A DNA stretch of 64,000 bases from Thermus hydrothermalis (GTDB lineage: Bacteria; Deinococcota; Deinococci; Deinococcales; Thermaceae), in NCBI RefSeq assembly GCF_022760925.1, contig NZ_JAKTNT010000001.1, positions 1-64,000 on the forward strand. The letters run 5' to 3'. The translations under genes were made by a program, and so were the position numbers. The notes under the pieces were generated by a model. That model saw only the letters and a program-made list of their open reading frames with translations. It searched no databases and had not been told where the DNA came from. Positions 23,826-32,391 of this stretch are shown one piece after another; position 1 is the first letter of the stretch, and the number at the start of each line of letters is the position of its first letter.

Positions 23826-24458
23826 TCACCCCCTCAGGGCCCGCATCCGGGCGGTGTCCAGATGCCCCAGCTCTCCCCGGATGCGGAAGAGGAGAACGCC
23901 CGCCAGGAATACGGCGGCGAAGGCGTCCAGGGCCACGCCCAGCTCCACGAAGAGGGGCAGGCCATGGCTCTCCGAGAGGGCGAGGAGGAAGACCCCGTTC
24001 TCCAGGGCCAGGAACCCCAGTACCTGGCTGATGGCCTTCTTCCGGACCACCATGGAGAGCGCGCCCAAGAGGACCAGGCTCAGGGCCACCGGCACCCCTT
24101 CGGGGAGCGGAGCCCCGGGAAGAATGAACACCCCGCCCACGCGGAAGGCCAGGGCGGTGAGGGCCCCCGCCAGGGCCAAGGTGAGAAAGACGGAGAGGTA
24201 GCCCTCCACCTCGTGGCTCACCTCGAGGCGGTCCAGAAGCCAGAAGAGGTAAACCGGTATGGCAACCCCCTTGAGGAGGAAAAGAGCGAGCCCCGCCAAA
24301 ACGAAGTGGAGTTCCCCATGGGCCAATCCAAAGGACACCAGGGCCAAGAGGATGTTCTGTAGGGCGTAAAGCCGGATGATGGCATCCAGGCTCCGCCGAC
24401 TCACCATGAGAAATCCCGTGGCCAACACCGCAAGGACCAGCACGTTCACCGTAGCCAT
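23826..24458 (-). CDS. Ehr-like complex: HyfE-type membrane subunit
   Basis: This 210-residue, almost wholly hydrophobic protein has six or seven helices. The pattern RLYALQNILLALVSFGLA and LGFLALENGVFLLALSESHGLPLFVELGVALDAF (Glu in LALEN and FVELGVALD) matches HyfE, a NuoK-related subunit fused to an extra region. The downstream antiporter-like gene starts only 3 bases after the stop. Confidence 0.85.
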   Translation of the reverse strand: MATVNVLVLAVLATGFLMVSRRSLDAIIRLYALQNILLALVSFGLAHGELHFVLAGLALFLLKGVAIPVYLFWLLDRLEVSHEVEGYLSVFLTLALAGALTALAFRVGGVFILPGAPLPEGVPVALSLVLLGALSMVVRKKAISQVLGFLALENGVFLLALSESHGLPLFVELGVALDAFAAVFLAGVLLFRIRGELGHLDTARMRALRG

Positions 24459-25300
24459 ATCGCCCCCAAAAGCGCCAGCGCCCCAAACAGGGTGTTATAG
24501 GAAAGAAAGTCGGGGAGCCGCAGATAGCGGAGTTTCACGCCATAGGTTTCCAGGTAGGCGAGGACCACCGCCCACACCCCTACCAACCCCAAGAAGACGC
24601 ATAGCCGCGGCCCCGGCAGGAGGAGGGCCATGAGGCCAGCGTAGAAGAGCATCTTGGCCGAGGCCGCCAGTTCGTATAGGCCGAGGAGGGGGCCGCCGTG
24701 GTCCAGGAGCTGGGCCTCGTGGATCATGGTCAACTCCAGGTGCGTGGCGGGGTCGTCCACCGGCATCCGCGCCCCCTCCGCCAGGAAGGCCACCGCCAAG
24801 GAGGCGAGGACCAGGACCACCACCAGGGCATGCTCCCCGTTCAGGACCGCCAGACCCTGGAGGCTACCCCCCTTCCCCACGGCCGCCGCAGCCGCCAAGG
24901 CCATGAGCGTTCCCGGCTCCGCCAGTAGGGTAACCACGCCCTCCCGGTAGCTACCCTGGGCTCCAAAGGCGCTCCCGGCGTCCAAGGCCGCCAGCATCTG
25001 GAAGAAGCGGCCCAGGTTTACAAGGTAGACAGCCAACAGGAAGTCTCCGGGTAAGGCCAATCCTGGGAGGATGGGGAGGAGGCTCACCGCCAGGGTGGTC
25101 CCCAGAAGGGCCACGATGGGGCCAAGGAGAAAGGCGGGAGAGCTAGGCCATGGACGCACCCAAGCCTTGCGCCATAGCTTAGAGAGGTTCCGGTACTCCA
25201 GGAAAGGGCTCGCCCCCTGCCGGTGCGTGAGCCTCGCCTTGAGCCACTTCACGCTTCCCGTAAAGAGGGGGGCTAGGAGGAGGATTAGGACCGCCGTCAT
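24446..25300 (-). CDS. Ehr-like complex: HyfC/NuoH-type membrane anchor
   Basis: A 284-residue subunit with about eight helices. The NuoH signatures are SPFLEYRNLSKLWRKAW near the N-terminus and EGARMPVDDPATHLELTMIHEA in the middle, the latter forming the acidic funnel that couples the redox arm to the membrane arm. I chose the ATG at 25300, which overlaps the stop of the upstream gene as ATGA. A longer start five codons earlier would lack such coupling. Confidence 0.88.
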   Translation of the reverse strand: MTAVLILLLAPLFTGSVKWLKARLTHRQGASPFLEYRNLSKLWRKAWVRPWPSSPAFLLGPIVALLGTTLAVSLLPILPGLALPGDFLLAVYLVNLGRFFQMLAALDAGSAFGAQGSYREGVVTLLAEPGTLMALAAAAAVGKGGSLQGLAVLNGEHALVVVLVLASLAVAFLAEGARMPVDDPATHLELTMIHEAQLLDHGGPLLGLYELAASAKMLFYAGLMALLLPGPRLCVFLGLVGVWAVVLAYLETYGVKLRYLRLPDFLSYNTLFGALALLGAIWLR

Positions 25301-26958
25301 CGCAACACCACCCAAAGAACGGCCACAAGGGTGAGGAGTTGGAGGAGCAGGTAGAGGTGGATGCTCCCCGACTGGAGCCCCTGGAACGCCCGAGCGAGGC
25401 GGGCGTAGCTGCGGCCCACTCCGGCATACGTGTTGGCGAGGGGCTCTTCCAGAAGAGGCTTATCGCCCACCCAGAGGCGGAGGAAAGGGAATAGGCCCAA
25501 GGCGGGGGCGGCGAATCCTAGGCCGTTGGGTTGCATCCTGGGCTCCAGCTGCCCATAGCCGCAGTCCCAGGTGCCGTAGTCCCGGTGGGGCCGGGCGAGG
25601 AGGTGGCGGTAGAGGGGGTACGCCAACGCCACGAGAAGGAAAAGCAGGATCCCGTTGAGGTAGAAGGAAGCCCGAAGGGGCCCAAGCGCCAAGCCCGGGA
25701 AGAACGCAAGGGCGAGCAAGGCCACCACAAGGAAACCCAGGCCCTGGCGCATGCCCCGCCCCAGGTGGACCTCCACCCTGGCGCGGGGCAGGCCCAGGAA
25801 GGCGAGGCCGAAGAGGCGGACATAAAAGTAGAGGGCGAGGGCCCCCACCAGGGCCAAGACGCCCACCGCCAGAGGCAGAAGGCCCGGCGCCCCAAGGAAA
25901 CCCCGGTACAGGGTCCACTCCGCCAGGAAAAGGGGCCCGGGCGGTAACCCCGCCCCCACGCCCATCCCCAGAAGGACCAAGGCGCCTAAAACGGGTTCCG
26001 AACGCCACAGACCCCCAAGGCGGGATAGACGTCGCTCCGGCAAGGCCCCCGCCGCCAAGAAGAGGAGCCCCTTGAAGAGCGCATGGGCCAATTGGTGCAG
26101 GAAAAAGGCGTGGAGAAAGAGGGGCGTCTGGGTCAGGAAGTAGGCCCCGAGCGCCGCCTGCATGAGGCCAAGGTTCTCCACGCTGGAGTAGGCCAGGGCA
26201 CCCTTCACGTCCTCCTCGCCCAAGCCCCGTACCAGAGCGTATACGCCCCCCGAAAGCCCCAAGACCACAAGGGCCCAACCGGCCCAACTGGGAGGTGGGC
26301 CGAACCAGAACGGGGCCTGGTACAAGCCGTAAAGCCCAAGCTTGGTCATGGCCGAGGAGAGGAGGGCGGAAACCGGGCTAAGGGCCACGGGGTGGGCCAG
26401 GGGAAGCCAAGGGTGCAAGGGAAAGAGGGCAGCCTTCACCCCAAATCCCAGCAAAAGCCCCGCCCATAGCCATTCCCTAGGAAGGGTTCCCTGGCCCAGA
26501 AAGGCCAGGTAGAGCCCCGCCGCCCCCAGTCGGCTCGCCAGGAAGAAGGCGCGGGCCCCCGCCTCCGCCTTGGGGCCCTCCAGAGCGATGAGGAGGTAGC
26601 CGAGAAGGGCCATGCCCTCCCAGAGGAACAGGAAGGGAAACCCCGGGGGGGCCACCGCAACCCCCGCCATGCTCCCGAGGAAGAGGGGCACCAGGAAGCC
26701 ATAGACCCTCGCCGTCCTGGGGTGATGGGCGAGGTAAGCGGGGAGATAGGGGGCGAGGGCCAGGGTGAGGAGGCCAAGGAGCGCAAGGAAGAAGCCCCCC
26801 GCCTGAGCGTTGTGCCACCAGGCCAGCCCTCCCCCACCGAGCCAGAGGGCCCCCACCGCCCCAAGAGCCAGGCCGTAAGCGTGGCCCTTCGGATCCCTTA
26901 GCCCTAAGAGGCTCGCTCCGAGCAAGGCGGGCCACGCCCCGAGGAGCCAGGCGCTCAC
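25297..26958 (-). CDS. Ehr-like complex: HyfB/NuoL-type antiporter-like subunit
   Basis: A 553-residue protein with about 14-16 transmembrane helices. Motifs include FPFLFLWEGMALLGYLLIALE, LGFGVKAALFPLHPWLPLAHPVALSPVSALLSSAMTKLG, LAYSSVENLGL and HALFKGLLFLAAGA. The C-terminal GTWDCGYG segment is typical of HyfB. It is first in the complex operon and overlaps the ArsR gene by four bases (ATGA). It likely forms part of the ion-translocating arm. Confidence 0.88.
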   Translation of the reverse strand: MSAWLLGAWPALLGASLLGLRDPKGHAYGLALGAVGALWLGGGGLAWWHNAQAGGFFLALLGLLTLALAPYLPAYLAHHPRTARVYGFLVPLFLGSMAGVAVAPPGFPFLFLWEGMALLGYLLIALEGPKAEAGARAFFLASRLGAAGLYLAFLGQGTLPREWLWAGLLLGFGVKAALFPLHPWLPLAHPVALSPVSALLSSAMTKLGLYGLYQAPFWFGPPPSWAGWALVVLGLSGGVYALVRGLGEEDVKGALAYSSVENLGLMQAALGAYFLTQTPLFLHAFFLHQLAHALFKGLLFLAAGALPERRLSRLGGLWRSEPVLGALVLLGMGVGAGLPPGPLFLAEWTLYRGFLGAPGLLPLAVGVLALVGALALYFYVRLFGLAFLGLPRARVEVHLGRGMRQGLGFLVVALLALAFFPGLALGPLRASFYLNGILLFLLVALAYPLYRHLLARPHRDYGTWDCGYGQLEPRMQPNGLGFAAPALGLFPFLRLWVGDKPLLEEPLANTYAGVGRSYARLARAFQGLQSGSIHLYLLLQLLTLVAVLWVVLR

Positions 26959-27284
26959 ATCCCCTCCTCGAGGGCCTGAAGGCGCGCCCGCTCCGCCTGC
27001 AGGTGGCGCTCGAAGATGCGCCGCCCCAGGTCCAAGAAGGCGTAGACCTCGGAGTCTTTGGTGCGGTAGTAAGCGAGGGCACCTTCCCGCCTCACCTCCA
27101 CCAACCCTCGCTCACGCAGAAAAGCCAGCTGCCGGGACACGGCCGACTGCTCCACGCGAAGCTCCTTTTGTAAAGCGGTGACGCTCTTCTCCCCCTCCCG
27201 CAAGGCGTCCAGGATGGCTAGCCGCAAGGGGTGGGCCAAGGCCTTGAAGAACTCCGCCTTGTAGCGGTGCAGGGCGCTCGGCAT
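26955..27284 (-). CDS. ArsR-family regulator of the Ehr-like operon
   Basis: A 109-residue winged-helix repressor (FFKALAHPLRLAILDALREG, LRVEQSAVSRQLAFLRERGLVEVRREG, AYYRTKD). It contains no cysteine, so it is not a thiol-dependent metal sensor of the ArsR/CadC type. The C-terminal helix extends through FERHLQAERARLQALEEG and probably dimerises. The ATG at 27284 has AGGAG upstream. It heads the operon, and a perfect palindrome 18 bases before the start is its likely operator. Confidence 0.88.
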   Translation of the reverse strand: MPSALHRYKAEFFKALAHPLRLAILDALREGEKSVTALQKELRVEQSAVSRQLAFLRERGLVEVRREGALAYYRTKDSEVYAFLDLGRRIFERHLQAERARLQALEEGM

Positions 27285-27301
27285 GCATGTCTCCTTTCGC
27301 T

Positions 27302-27319
27302 TATGGCAATATTGCCATA
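27302..27319. promoter_or_regulatory. ArsR operator, perfect 18-bp palindrome
   Basis: Half-site TATGGCAAT is followed by its exact complement. It stands out as an AT-rich symmetric site in GC-rich DNA, directly upstream of the ArsR RBS. ArsR proteins bind such inverted repeats and usually repress themselves and the following genes. Confidence 0.7.
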
Positions 27320-27496
27320 TGTGGTCATGGTACCGTGCTAACGGCGCGCCGTCAACCCAAGGCGCTTGCACATCCCGCTAGGGGCGGTGTGCCCCATCTG
27401 GGGGCCACGACCCCGTCGCCCAAGCCCGGCACCCCTACCACCTGGCAGAAGCGCCAAGCGTAGTCCCCGGAGGCCTTTCCCACCGTTCCGAGGCCG

Positions 27497-28669
27497 TTAG
27501 TCCCCCGGCGGCCCCTCCCCGGCCATGAGGCTCTCCCAGGGCTCCCGCTCCCGCAACACCTCCCAAGCCTCCCCCGTCCAGAGGAGCTCCAGGGGCCTCG
27601 GGGTATCCAGGTAGGAAAGGGCCATGCTGGCCCCGTAGGCCCCCGCCTCGAGGAGGGCCAGGGCGTCCCCCTCCTCGGGGGCGGGGAGGCGCACCCCCCG
27701 GGCCAGGACGTCCCCCGCCTCGCAGGCGGGCCCCGCCAGGTCGTACACCCCCTCCTCCCCGCCCTCGTACAGGGGAAGGACCGGGTGCCGGGCGCCGTAG
27801 AGGGCGGGGCGCAGGAGGGCGGTCATGCCGGCGTCCAGGAGGAGGTACCGCCTCCGGGTTTCCTTCACCCCCACCACCCGGGCCACCAGCACCCCCGCCT
27901 CCGCCACCAGGTAGCGCCCGGGCTCCAGCCAGACCTCCGCCCCGTAGGCCCGGGCCAGGGCCTCCATGCCGGGGGCCAGGGCGGCGAGCCCCAGGCCCAG
28001 GCCGAACCCGCCCCCCAGGTCCAGCACCTCCACGGGCCCCACCTCCGGCCTCAGGGCCTCCAGCACCCGGTAGCCCAGGAGGAAGTCCTCGGGGTCCTCG
28101 AGGGCGGAGCCCAGGTGCAGGTGGAGGCCCAAAACCCTTAGCCCCCGCTCCCTCGCCTCCCGGAGAAGGACGGGCACCTCCTCGGGCAGGACGCCGAACT
28201 GGCTCTCCCCCCGGCCCGTGGCCAGGTGGCCGTGGGTCCTCACGGGGAGGTCCGGGTTCACCCGCAGGAGGACCCGCACCCCCGGAAGCTCCTCCGCCAC
28301 CCTCCCCAGGTCCTCCCGGGAGTCCAGCACCACCACGGGGGCCTGGCCCCTCAGGGCCCGCAGGGCCTCCCGGGGCTTCACGGGGCCATTCCAGAGGACC
28401 TCCTCCGGGGAAAAACCCGCCCAGTAGGCCCTTAGGACCTCCCCCAAGGAAACCGCCTCCGCCCCCAGTCCCAAGGCGCGAAGCCGTCGGAGAAGCCCAA
28501 GGCGCGGGTTCGCCTTCAGGGCGTAGAAGAGGCGGGCGAAGGGAAAGGCGGCCCGAAGGCGCTTTAGGCGTTCCTCCACCGCTTGCCAGTCGTAGGCGTA
28601 AAAGGGGGTGGGGTAACGGGAAAGGGCCTCCTTCAGGGCCTGGAGGAACTCCGGGCGTAGCAGGCTCAC
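27497..28669 (-). CDS. lysA: Diaminopimelate decarboxylase-like PLP enzyme
   Basis: A 390-residue fold-type III PLP enzyme. Visible motifs are the PLP lysine in FYALKANPRLG, His in LHLHLGS, the phosphate loop LGGGFG, EPGRYLVAEAG, and the substrate/dimer motif CEAGDVL (family CESGD). Length and order fit LysA. Thermus is known to make lysine by the alpha-aminoadipate route and to use ornithine in its wall, so the true substrate may be another diamino acid. Upstream, 27285-27496 holds only the ArsR control region. The gene is divergent from nagA. Confidence 0.8.
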   Translation of the reverse strand: MSLLRPEFLQALKEALSRYPTPFYAYDWQAVEERLKRLRAAFPFARLFYALKANPRLGLLRRLRALGLGAEAVSLGEVLRAYWAGFSPEEVLWNGPVKPREALRALRGQAPVVVLDSREDLGRVAEELPGVRVLLRVNPDLPVRTHGHLATGRGESQFGVLPEEVPVLLREARERGLRVLGLHLHLGSALEDPEDFLLGYRVLEALRPEVGPVEVLDLGGGFGLGLGLAALAPGMEALARAYGAEVWLEPGRYLVAEAGVLVARVVGVKETRRRYLLLDAGMTALLRPALYGARHPVLPLYEGGEEGVYDLAGPACEAGDVLARGVRLPAPEEGDALALLEAGAYGASMALSYLDTPRPLELLWTGEAWEVLREREPWESLMAGEGPPGD

Positions 28670-28736
28670 CCCTTCAGGCTACCCGAGGTAAGGCCCCCCT
28701 GGGGTCCGGCATGGCCTCGAGGCTAGGCTAGAGGGT

Positions 28737-29813
28737 ATGGGCGGGGTCCTGGAGGGGCAGATCCTCACCCCCTCGGGCTTCCTCCGAGGCCGCCTCCACT
28801 TCGGCGAGCGCATAGAGGCCCTGGAAGAGGCCCCCGTGGAGGGCCCCTATATCCTCCCCGGGTTTCTGGACCTCCACGTCCACGGGGGTGGGGGGCACGA
28901 GGTTATGGCGGGGAAGGAAAGCGTGGAGGGGACCCTCCGCTTCCACCTCTCCCACGGCACCACGGGCCTCCTGGCCACCACGGTCACCGCCCCCCTTCCC
29001 GACCTGGAGCGCGCCCTTAGGGGCATCAGGGAGGCGGGAGAAGGCCACTTGGGAGAGGCCCTTTTGGGCGTCCACCTCGAGGGCCCCTTCATCAGCCCAA
29101 AGCGCCTTGGGGCCCAGCCCCCCTACCCTCTCCTCCCCGACCTGGAGGTGGCCTCCCGCCTCCTCTCCCTGGCCCCCGTGCGGGCCATCACCCTGGCCCC
29201 CGAGCTCCCTGGGGCCCTGGACCTGGTGCGCTTCCTGGCCGAGCGGGGCGTGCGGGTCCAGCTCGGCCACACGGAAGCGGGCTACGAGGAGGCCCTGGAG
29301 GCCCTGAAGGCGGGTGCTGCGGGCTTCACCCACCTCTACAACGCCATGACCGGCCTCCACCACCGCTCCCCCGGGGTGGTGGGCCTCGCCCTGGAGCGGG
29401 GTGCCTGGGCCGAGCTCATCCCCGACGGCCTCCACGTGCACCCCTCCGCCCTTCACCTGGCCCTGAAGGCCATCCCCGGCCTCTACTTCGTGACGGACGC
29501 CGTGGCGGCGGCGGGGATGCCGGACGGCACCTACCCCTTGGGGGCCCACCGGGTGGAGAAGCAGGGGAACGGGGTCTGGCTTGGGGAGAGCCTGGCGGGG
29601 AGCACCCTCACCCTGGACCAGGCCCTGAGGAACCTGGTGGCCTGGGGCCTCCCCTTGGAGGAGGCGGCGAGGCGGCTTTCCCTCTATCCCGCCCGCTACC
29701 TGGGCCTTTCCGACCGGGGGGAGATCGCACCCGGGAAGCGGGCCGACCTGGTGGTCCTGGACGAGGCCCTCCGGGTGCAGGCGGTTTACCTGGGAGGAAA
29801 ACGGGTGGCCTAA
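28737..29813 (+). CDS. nagA: N-acetylglucosamine-6-phosphate deacetylase
   Basis: A 358-residue amidohydrolase. Key residues are DLHVHGGGG (metal His pair, partly changed), the metal Glu in GVHLEGPFISP, His in LGHTEAGYEEA, THLYNAMTG, the substrate loop DGLHV and the catalytic Asp in VTDAVAAAG. It removes acetate from GlcNAc-6-phosphate during amino-sugar or cell-wall recycling. No nagB or PTS genes are adjacent. A truncated permease gene abuts its stop. Confidence 0.9.
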   Translation: MGGVLEGQILTPSGFLRGRLHFGERIEALEEAPVEGPYILPGFLDLHVHGGGGHEVMAGKESVEGTLRFHLSHGTTGLLATTVTAPLPDLERALRGIREAGEGHLGEALLGVHLEGPFISPKRLGAQPPYPLLPDLEVASRLLSLAPVRAITLAPELPGALDLVRFLAERGVRVQLGHTEAGYEEALEALKAGAAGFTHLYNAMTGLHHRSPGVVGLALERGAWAELIPDGLHVHPSALHLALKAIPGLYFVTDAVAAAGMPDGTYPLGAHRVEKQGNGVWLGESLAGSTLTLDQALRNLVAWGLPLEEAARRLSLYPARYLGLSDRGEIAPGKRADLVVLDEALRVQAVYLGGKRVA

Positions 29814-30074
29814 ACCCTCACCCGCCATGACCCCAAACGGGCGGCAGGCATCAACGCCTTCGCCGTAACCCCTCCCTCCTTCTCCGCCTTCCTCCCCCAC
29901 ATGGCCACCGCCCGGCTTGACCTGGGCCTCACCCCCACCCTGCTCGTGGCCGGGGCGCTCGGGTCCTACCTGGGCTCGAGGCTCACCAGCCTCTTCGTCC
30001 CCCCGGCCCGGATCAAGCAGATCTTCGGGGTCCTCATCGTCCTGGTGACCCTGTACAAGATCGTCCAGCTTTGA
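29814..30074 (+). pseudogene. C-terminal fragment of a TauE/SafE permease
   Basis: An 86-codon open stretch, without a start codon, begins at the base after the nagA stop and ends at TGA 30072-30074. Its sequence (AAGINAFAVTPPS, LLVAGALGSYLGSRLTSLFVP, IKQIFGVLIVLVTLYKI) is the last third of a TauE/SafE (DUF81) sulfite/organosulfonate exporter. The junction with nagA is exact, indicating a deletion that removed the N-terminal two thirds. Confidence 0.75.
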
Positions 30075-30090
30075 CCCCGCCCAAAGCCCC

Positions 30091-30882
30091 CTACAGGGGC
30101 GGCGCATACCGCCCGTCCACCGCCGTCCAGCCCCCGTCCACGAGGAAGAGGGTCCCGGTGACGTAGCTACTGGCGGGGGAGGCCAGGTAGACCACGGCCA
30201 TGGCCACCTCCTCGGGCCTGCCCCAGCGGCCCAGGGCGGTCTTCTCGGCGTAGGCCCGGTACCACCCGGGGTTGGCCTTGATGGGGGCGGTGAGGGGGGT
30301 TTCAATGGGCCCAGGGGCGATGGCGTTGGCCCGCACCCCCTTGGGCCCAAGCTCCGCCGCCAAGGCCCGGACGAGCTGCAGGATCCCCGCCTTGGTGGCG
30401 GCGTAGACCCCTTGCCCGGGCTCCACCACCAGGGCGCGGATGGAGGCGAAGGCGATGAGGCTTCCCGAGCCCTGCTCCGCCATCACCCGCCCCCCGGCCC
30501 GGAGGAGGCGCAGGGTGGCCTTCAGGTTCAGGTCCACCACCCGGTCCACCTCCTCGTCCGTGTAGGCGAGGAGGGGCTTGCGCACGTTGATGGCCGGGGT
30601 GGTGACCAGGGCGTCCAGCCGGCCAAAGCGCTCCAGGGTCCAGGCCACGAGGCGGTCCGCCGCCTCCTTTTCGGCGATGTCCACGGGGAGGGCGTCCGCC
30701 TCGAGGCCATTCCGCCTTAGGCCCTCCGCGACCTCGGAAAGCCCCGCCGCATCCCGGTCGGCCAGGGCCACCTTGGCCCCGAAGGCCGCCAAGGCCTCCG
30801 CCGAGGCCCGCCCGATCCCCGAGGCCGCCCCCACCACCAAGGCCACCTGGCCCGTCAAGTCCAAAAGGCGCCGGTAGTCCAT
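30091..30882 (-). CDS. Short-chain dehydrogenase/reductase
   Basis: A 263-residue classical SDR. It has the NAD(P) motif VVGAASGIGRASAEAL, Asp at the end of beta-2 (ALADRDAAG, favouring NAD), an NAG-equivalent TTPAIN, catalytic Ser in FASIRAL and the Tyr-Lys pair in VYAATKAG. The C-terminal SSYVTGTLFLVDGGWTAVDGR is typical of the FabG-like subgroup. The substrate is unknown. It is divergent from the mmsA cluster. Confidence 0.88.
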   Translation of the reverse strand: MDYRRLLDLTGQVALVVGAASGIGRASAEALAAFGAKVALADRDAAGLSEVAEGLRRNGLEADALPVDIAEKEAADRLVAWTLERFGRLDALVTTPAINVRKPLLAYTDEEVDRVVDLNLKATLRLLRAGGRVMAEQGSGSLIAFASIRALVVEPGQGVYAATKAGILQLVRALAAELGPKGVRANAIAPGPIETPLTAPIKANPGWYRAYAEKTALGRWGRPEEVAMAVVYLASPASSYVTGTLFLVDGGWTAVDGRYAPPL

Positions 30883-30966
30883 AGCTTTTCACCCCATCCT
30901 ACCCCCGGCCCAAGCCCTTGCCAAGCCGCCCGGCCTTGGGGATGATGGGGGACAAAGGGGGAAAGC

Positions 30967-32391
30967 ATGCTCAAGAACCTCATCGGCGGCGCATGGCGGG
31001 AGGTTTCCCGGCCCACCCTTCCCGTCTACAACCCGGCCACGGGGGAGGTGCTGGAGGAGGTGCCCCTCTCGGGGCCGGAGGAGGTGGACCAGGCGGTCCG
31101 GGCGGCGGAAGCGGCCTTTGCGATTTGGAGCCGGACCCCCCTCCTGGAAAGGGTGCGGCTCATGTTCCGCTTCAAGGAGCTTTTGGAAAGGCACCTTGAG
31201 GAGCTCGCCCGCCTCATCACCCTCCACCACGGCAAGACCCTGGAGGAGGCCCGGGGGGAGGTGCGCCGGGGCATTGAGGTGGTGGACTTCGCCCTCTCCG
31301 CCCCCACCCTTCTCCAAGGGCGGACCCTGAGGGAGGTGACGGGGGGCGTGGACCAGAACCTCTACCACTACCCCTTGGGGGTGGTGGCGGGCATCCCCCC
31401 CTTCAACTTCCCCGTGATGATCCCCCTCTGGATGTTCCCCATCGCCGTGGTGGCGGGGAACACCTTCGTCCTGAAGCCCTCGGAGCGCACCCCCTTGGGG
31501 GCGGTGCGCCTTGCGGAGCTCTTCCTGGAGGCGGGCTTCCCCGAGGGGGTCCTGAACCTGGTCCACGGGGGCAAGGAGGCCGCCGAGGCCCTGGTGCGCC
31601 ATCCGGGGGTGCGGGCGGTGCAGTTTGTGGGCTCGGAGCCCGTGGCCCGCCGGATCTACGCCCTGGCGGCGGAGGGGGGGAAGCGGGTTTCGGCGGCCGG
31701 GGGGGCCAAGAACCACCTGGTGGTCCTGCCGGACGCCGATTGGGAGGTGGCGGTACCCGCCATCCTCAACTCCGCCTTCGGCAACGCCGGGGAGCGGTGC
31801 CTGGCGGGGAGCGTGGCCGTGGGGGTGGGGGAGGCGGGGCCCGAGCTCCTGGAGCGGGTGGTGGCGGCGGCCCAAAGGCTCAAGGTGGGCCCGGGATGGG
31901 AGGAAGGGGTGGACCTGGGCCCCCTCATCCGGGAGGAGCACCGGAGGCGGGTGGTGGGGTACATCCAACGGGGCCTGGAGGAGGGGGCCACCCTGGCCCT
32001 GGACGGGCGGGGGGTGGAGGGGCCGGGGTTTTTCCTGGGGCCCACGGTGCTCGCTGGGGTCTCCCCCCGGATGGCGGTGGGGCGGGAGGAGATCTTCGGC
32101 CCGGTGCTCTCCGTTTCCTTCGTGAAGACCCTGGAGGAGGCCATCGCGCAGGCCAACGCCGTGCCCTACGGGAACATGGCCTGCGTCTTCACCGGAAGCG
32201 GCAAGGCGGCCCGGGCCTTCCGGGAGGGAGTGCAGGCGGGGATGGTGGGGGTGAACGTGGGGGTGGCCCAGCCCTTCGCCTTCTACCCCTTCTCCGGCTG
32301 GCGGGACTCCTTTTTCGGGGACCTCCACCCCCACGGCCCCGACGCCTTCCTCTTCTACACGCAAAGGAAGGTGGTGGTGGAAAGGTGGTAA
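30967..32391 (+). CDS. mmsA: CoA-acylating methylmalonate-semialdehyde dehydrogenase
   Basis: A 474-residue aldehyde dehydrogenase of the MmsA class: NLIGGAWREV start, IPPFNFPVMIPLWMFPIA (class-typical), KPSERTP, and catalytic Cys in AFGNAGERCLAGS. MmsA converts methylmalonate or malonate semialdehyde plus CoA to propionyl- or acetyl-CoA in valine, inositol or pyrimidine catabolism. The start is preceded by AAAGGGGGAAAGC. It overlaps the M20 hydrolase by seven bases. Confidence 0.9.
   Translation: MLKNLIGGAWREVSRPTLPVYNPATGEVLEEVPLSGPEEVDQAVRAAEAAFAIWSRTPLLERVRLMFRFKELLERHLEELARLITLHHGKTLEEARGEVRRGIEVVDFALSAPTLLQGRTLREVTGGVDQNLYHYPLGVVAGIPPFNFPVMIPLWMFPIAVVAGNTFVLKPSERTPLGAVRLAELFLEAGFPEGVLNLVHGGKEAAEALVRHPGVRAVQFVGSEPVARRIYALAAEGGKRVSAAGGAKNHLVVLPDADWEVAVPAILNSAFGNAGERCLAGSVAVGVGEAGPELLERVVAAAQRLKVGPGWEEGVDLGPLIREEHRRRVVGYIQRGLEEGATLALDGRGVEGPGFFLGPTVLAGVSPRMAVGREEIFGPVLSVSFVKTLEEAIAQANAVPYGNMACVFTGSGKAARAFREGVQAGMVGVNVGVAQPFAFYPFSGWRDSFFGDLHPHGPDAFLFYTQRKVVVERW

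Noticed and set aside
22507-24486. A 659-codon minus-strand frame overlapping the HyfF/HyfE genes
   Set aside because: Composition is dominated by Gly, Pro and Arg without domains. The antiporter-like genes in the other frame are clear.
20360-26958. Functional [NiFe] group 4 hydrogenase
   Set aside because: Both CxxC pairs of the large subunit and all small-subunit cluster cysteines are missing.
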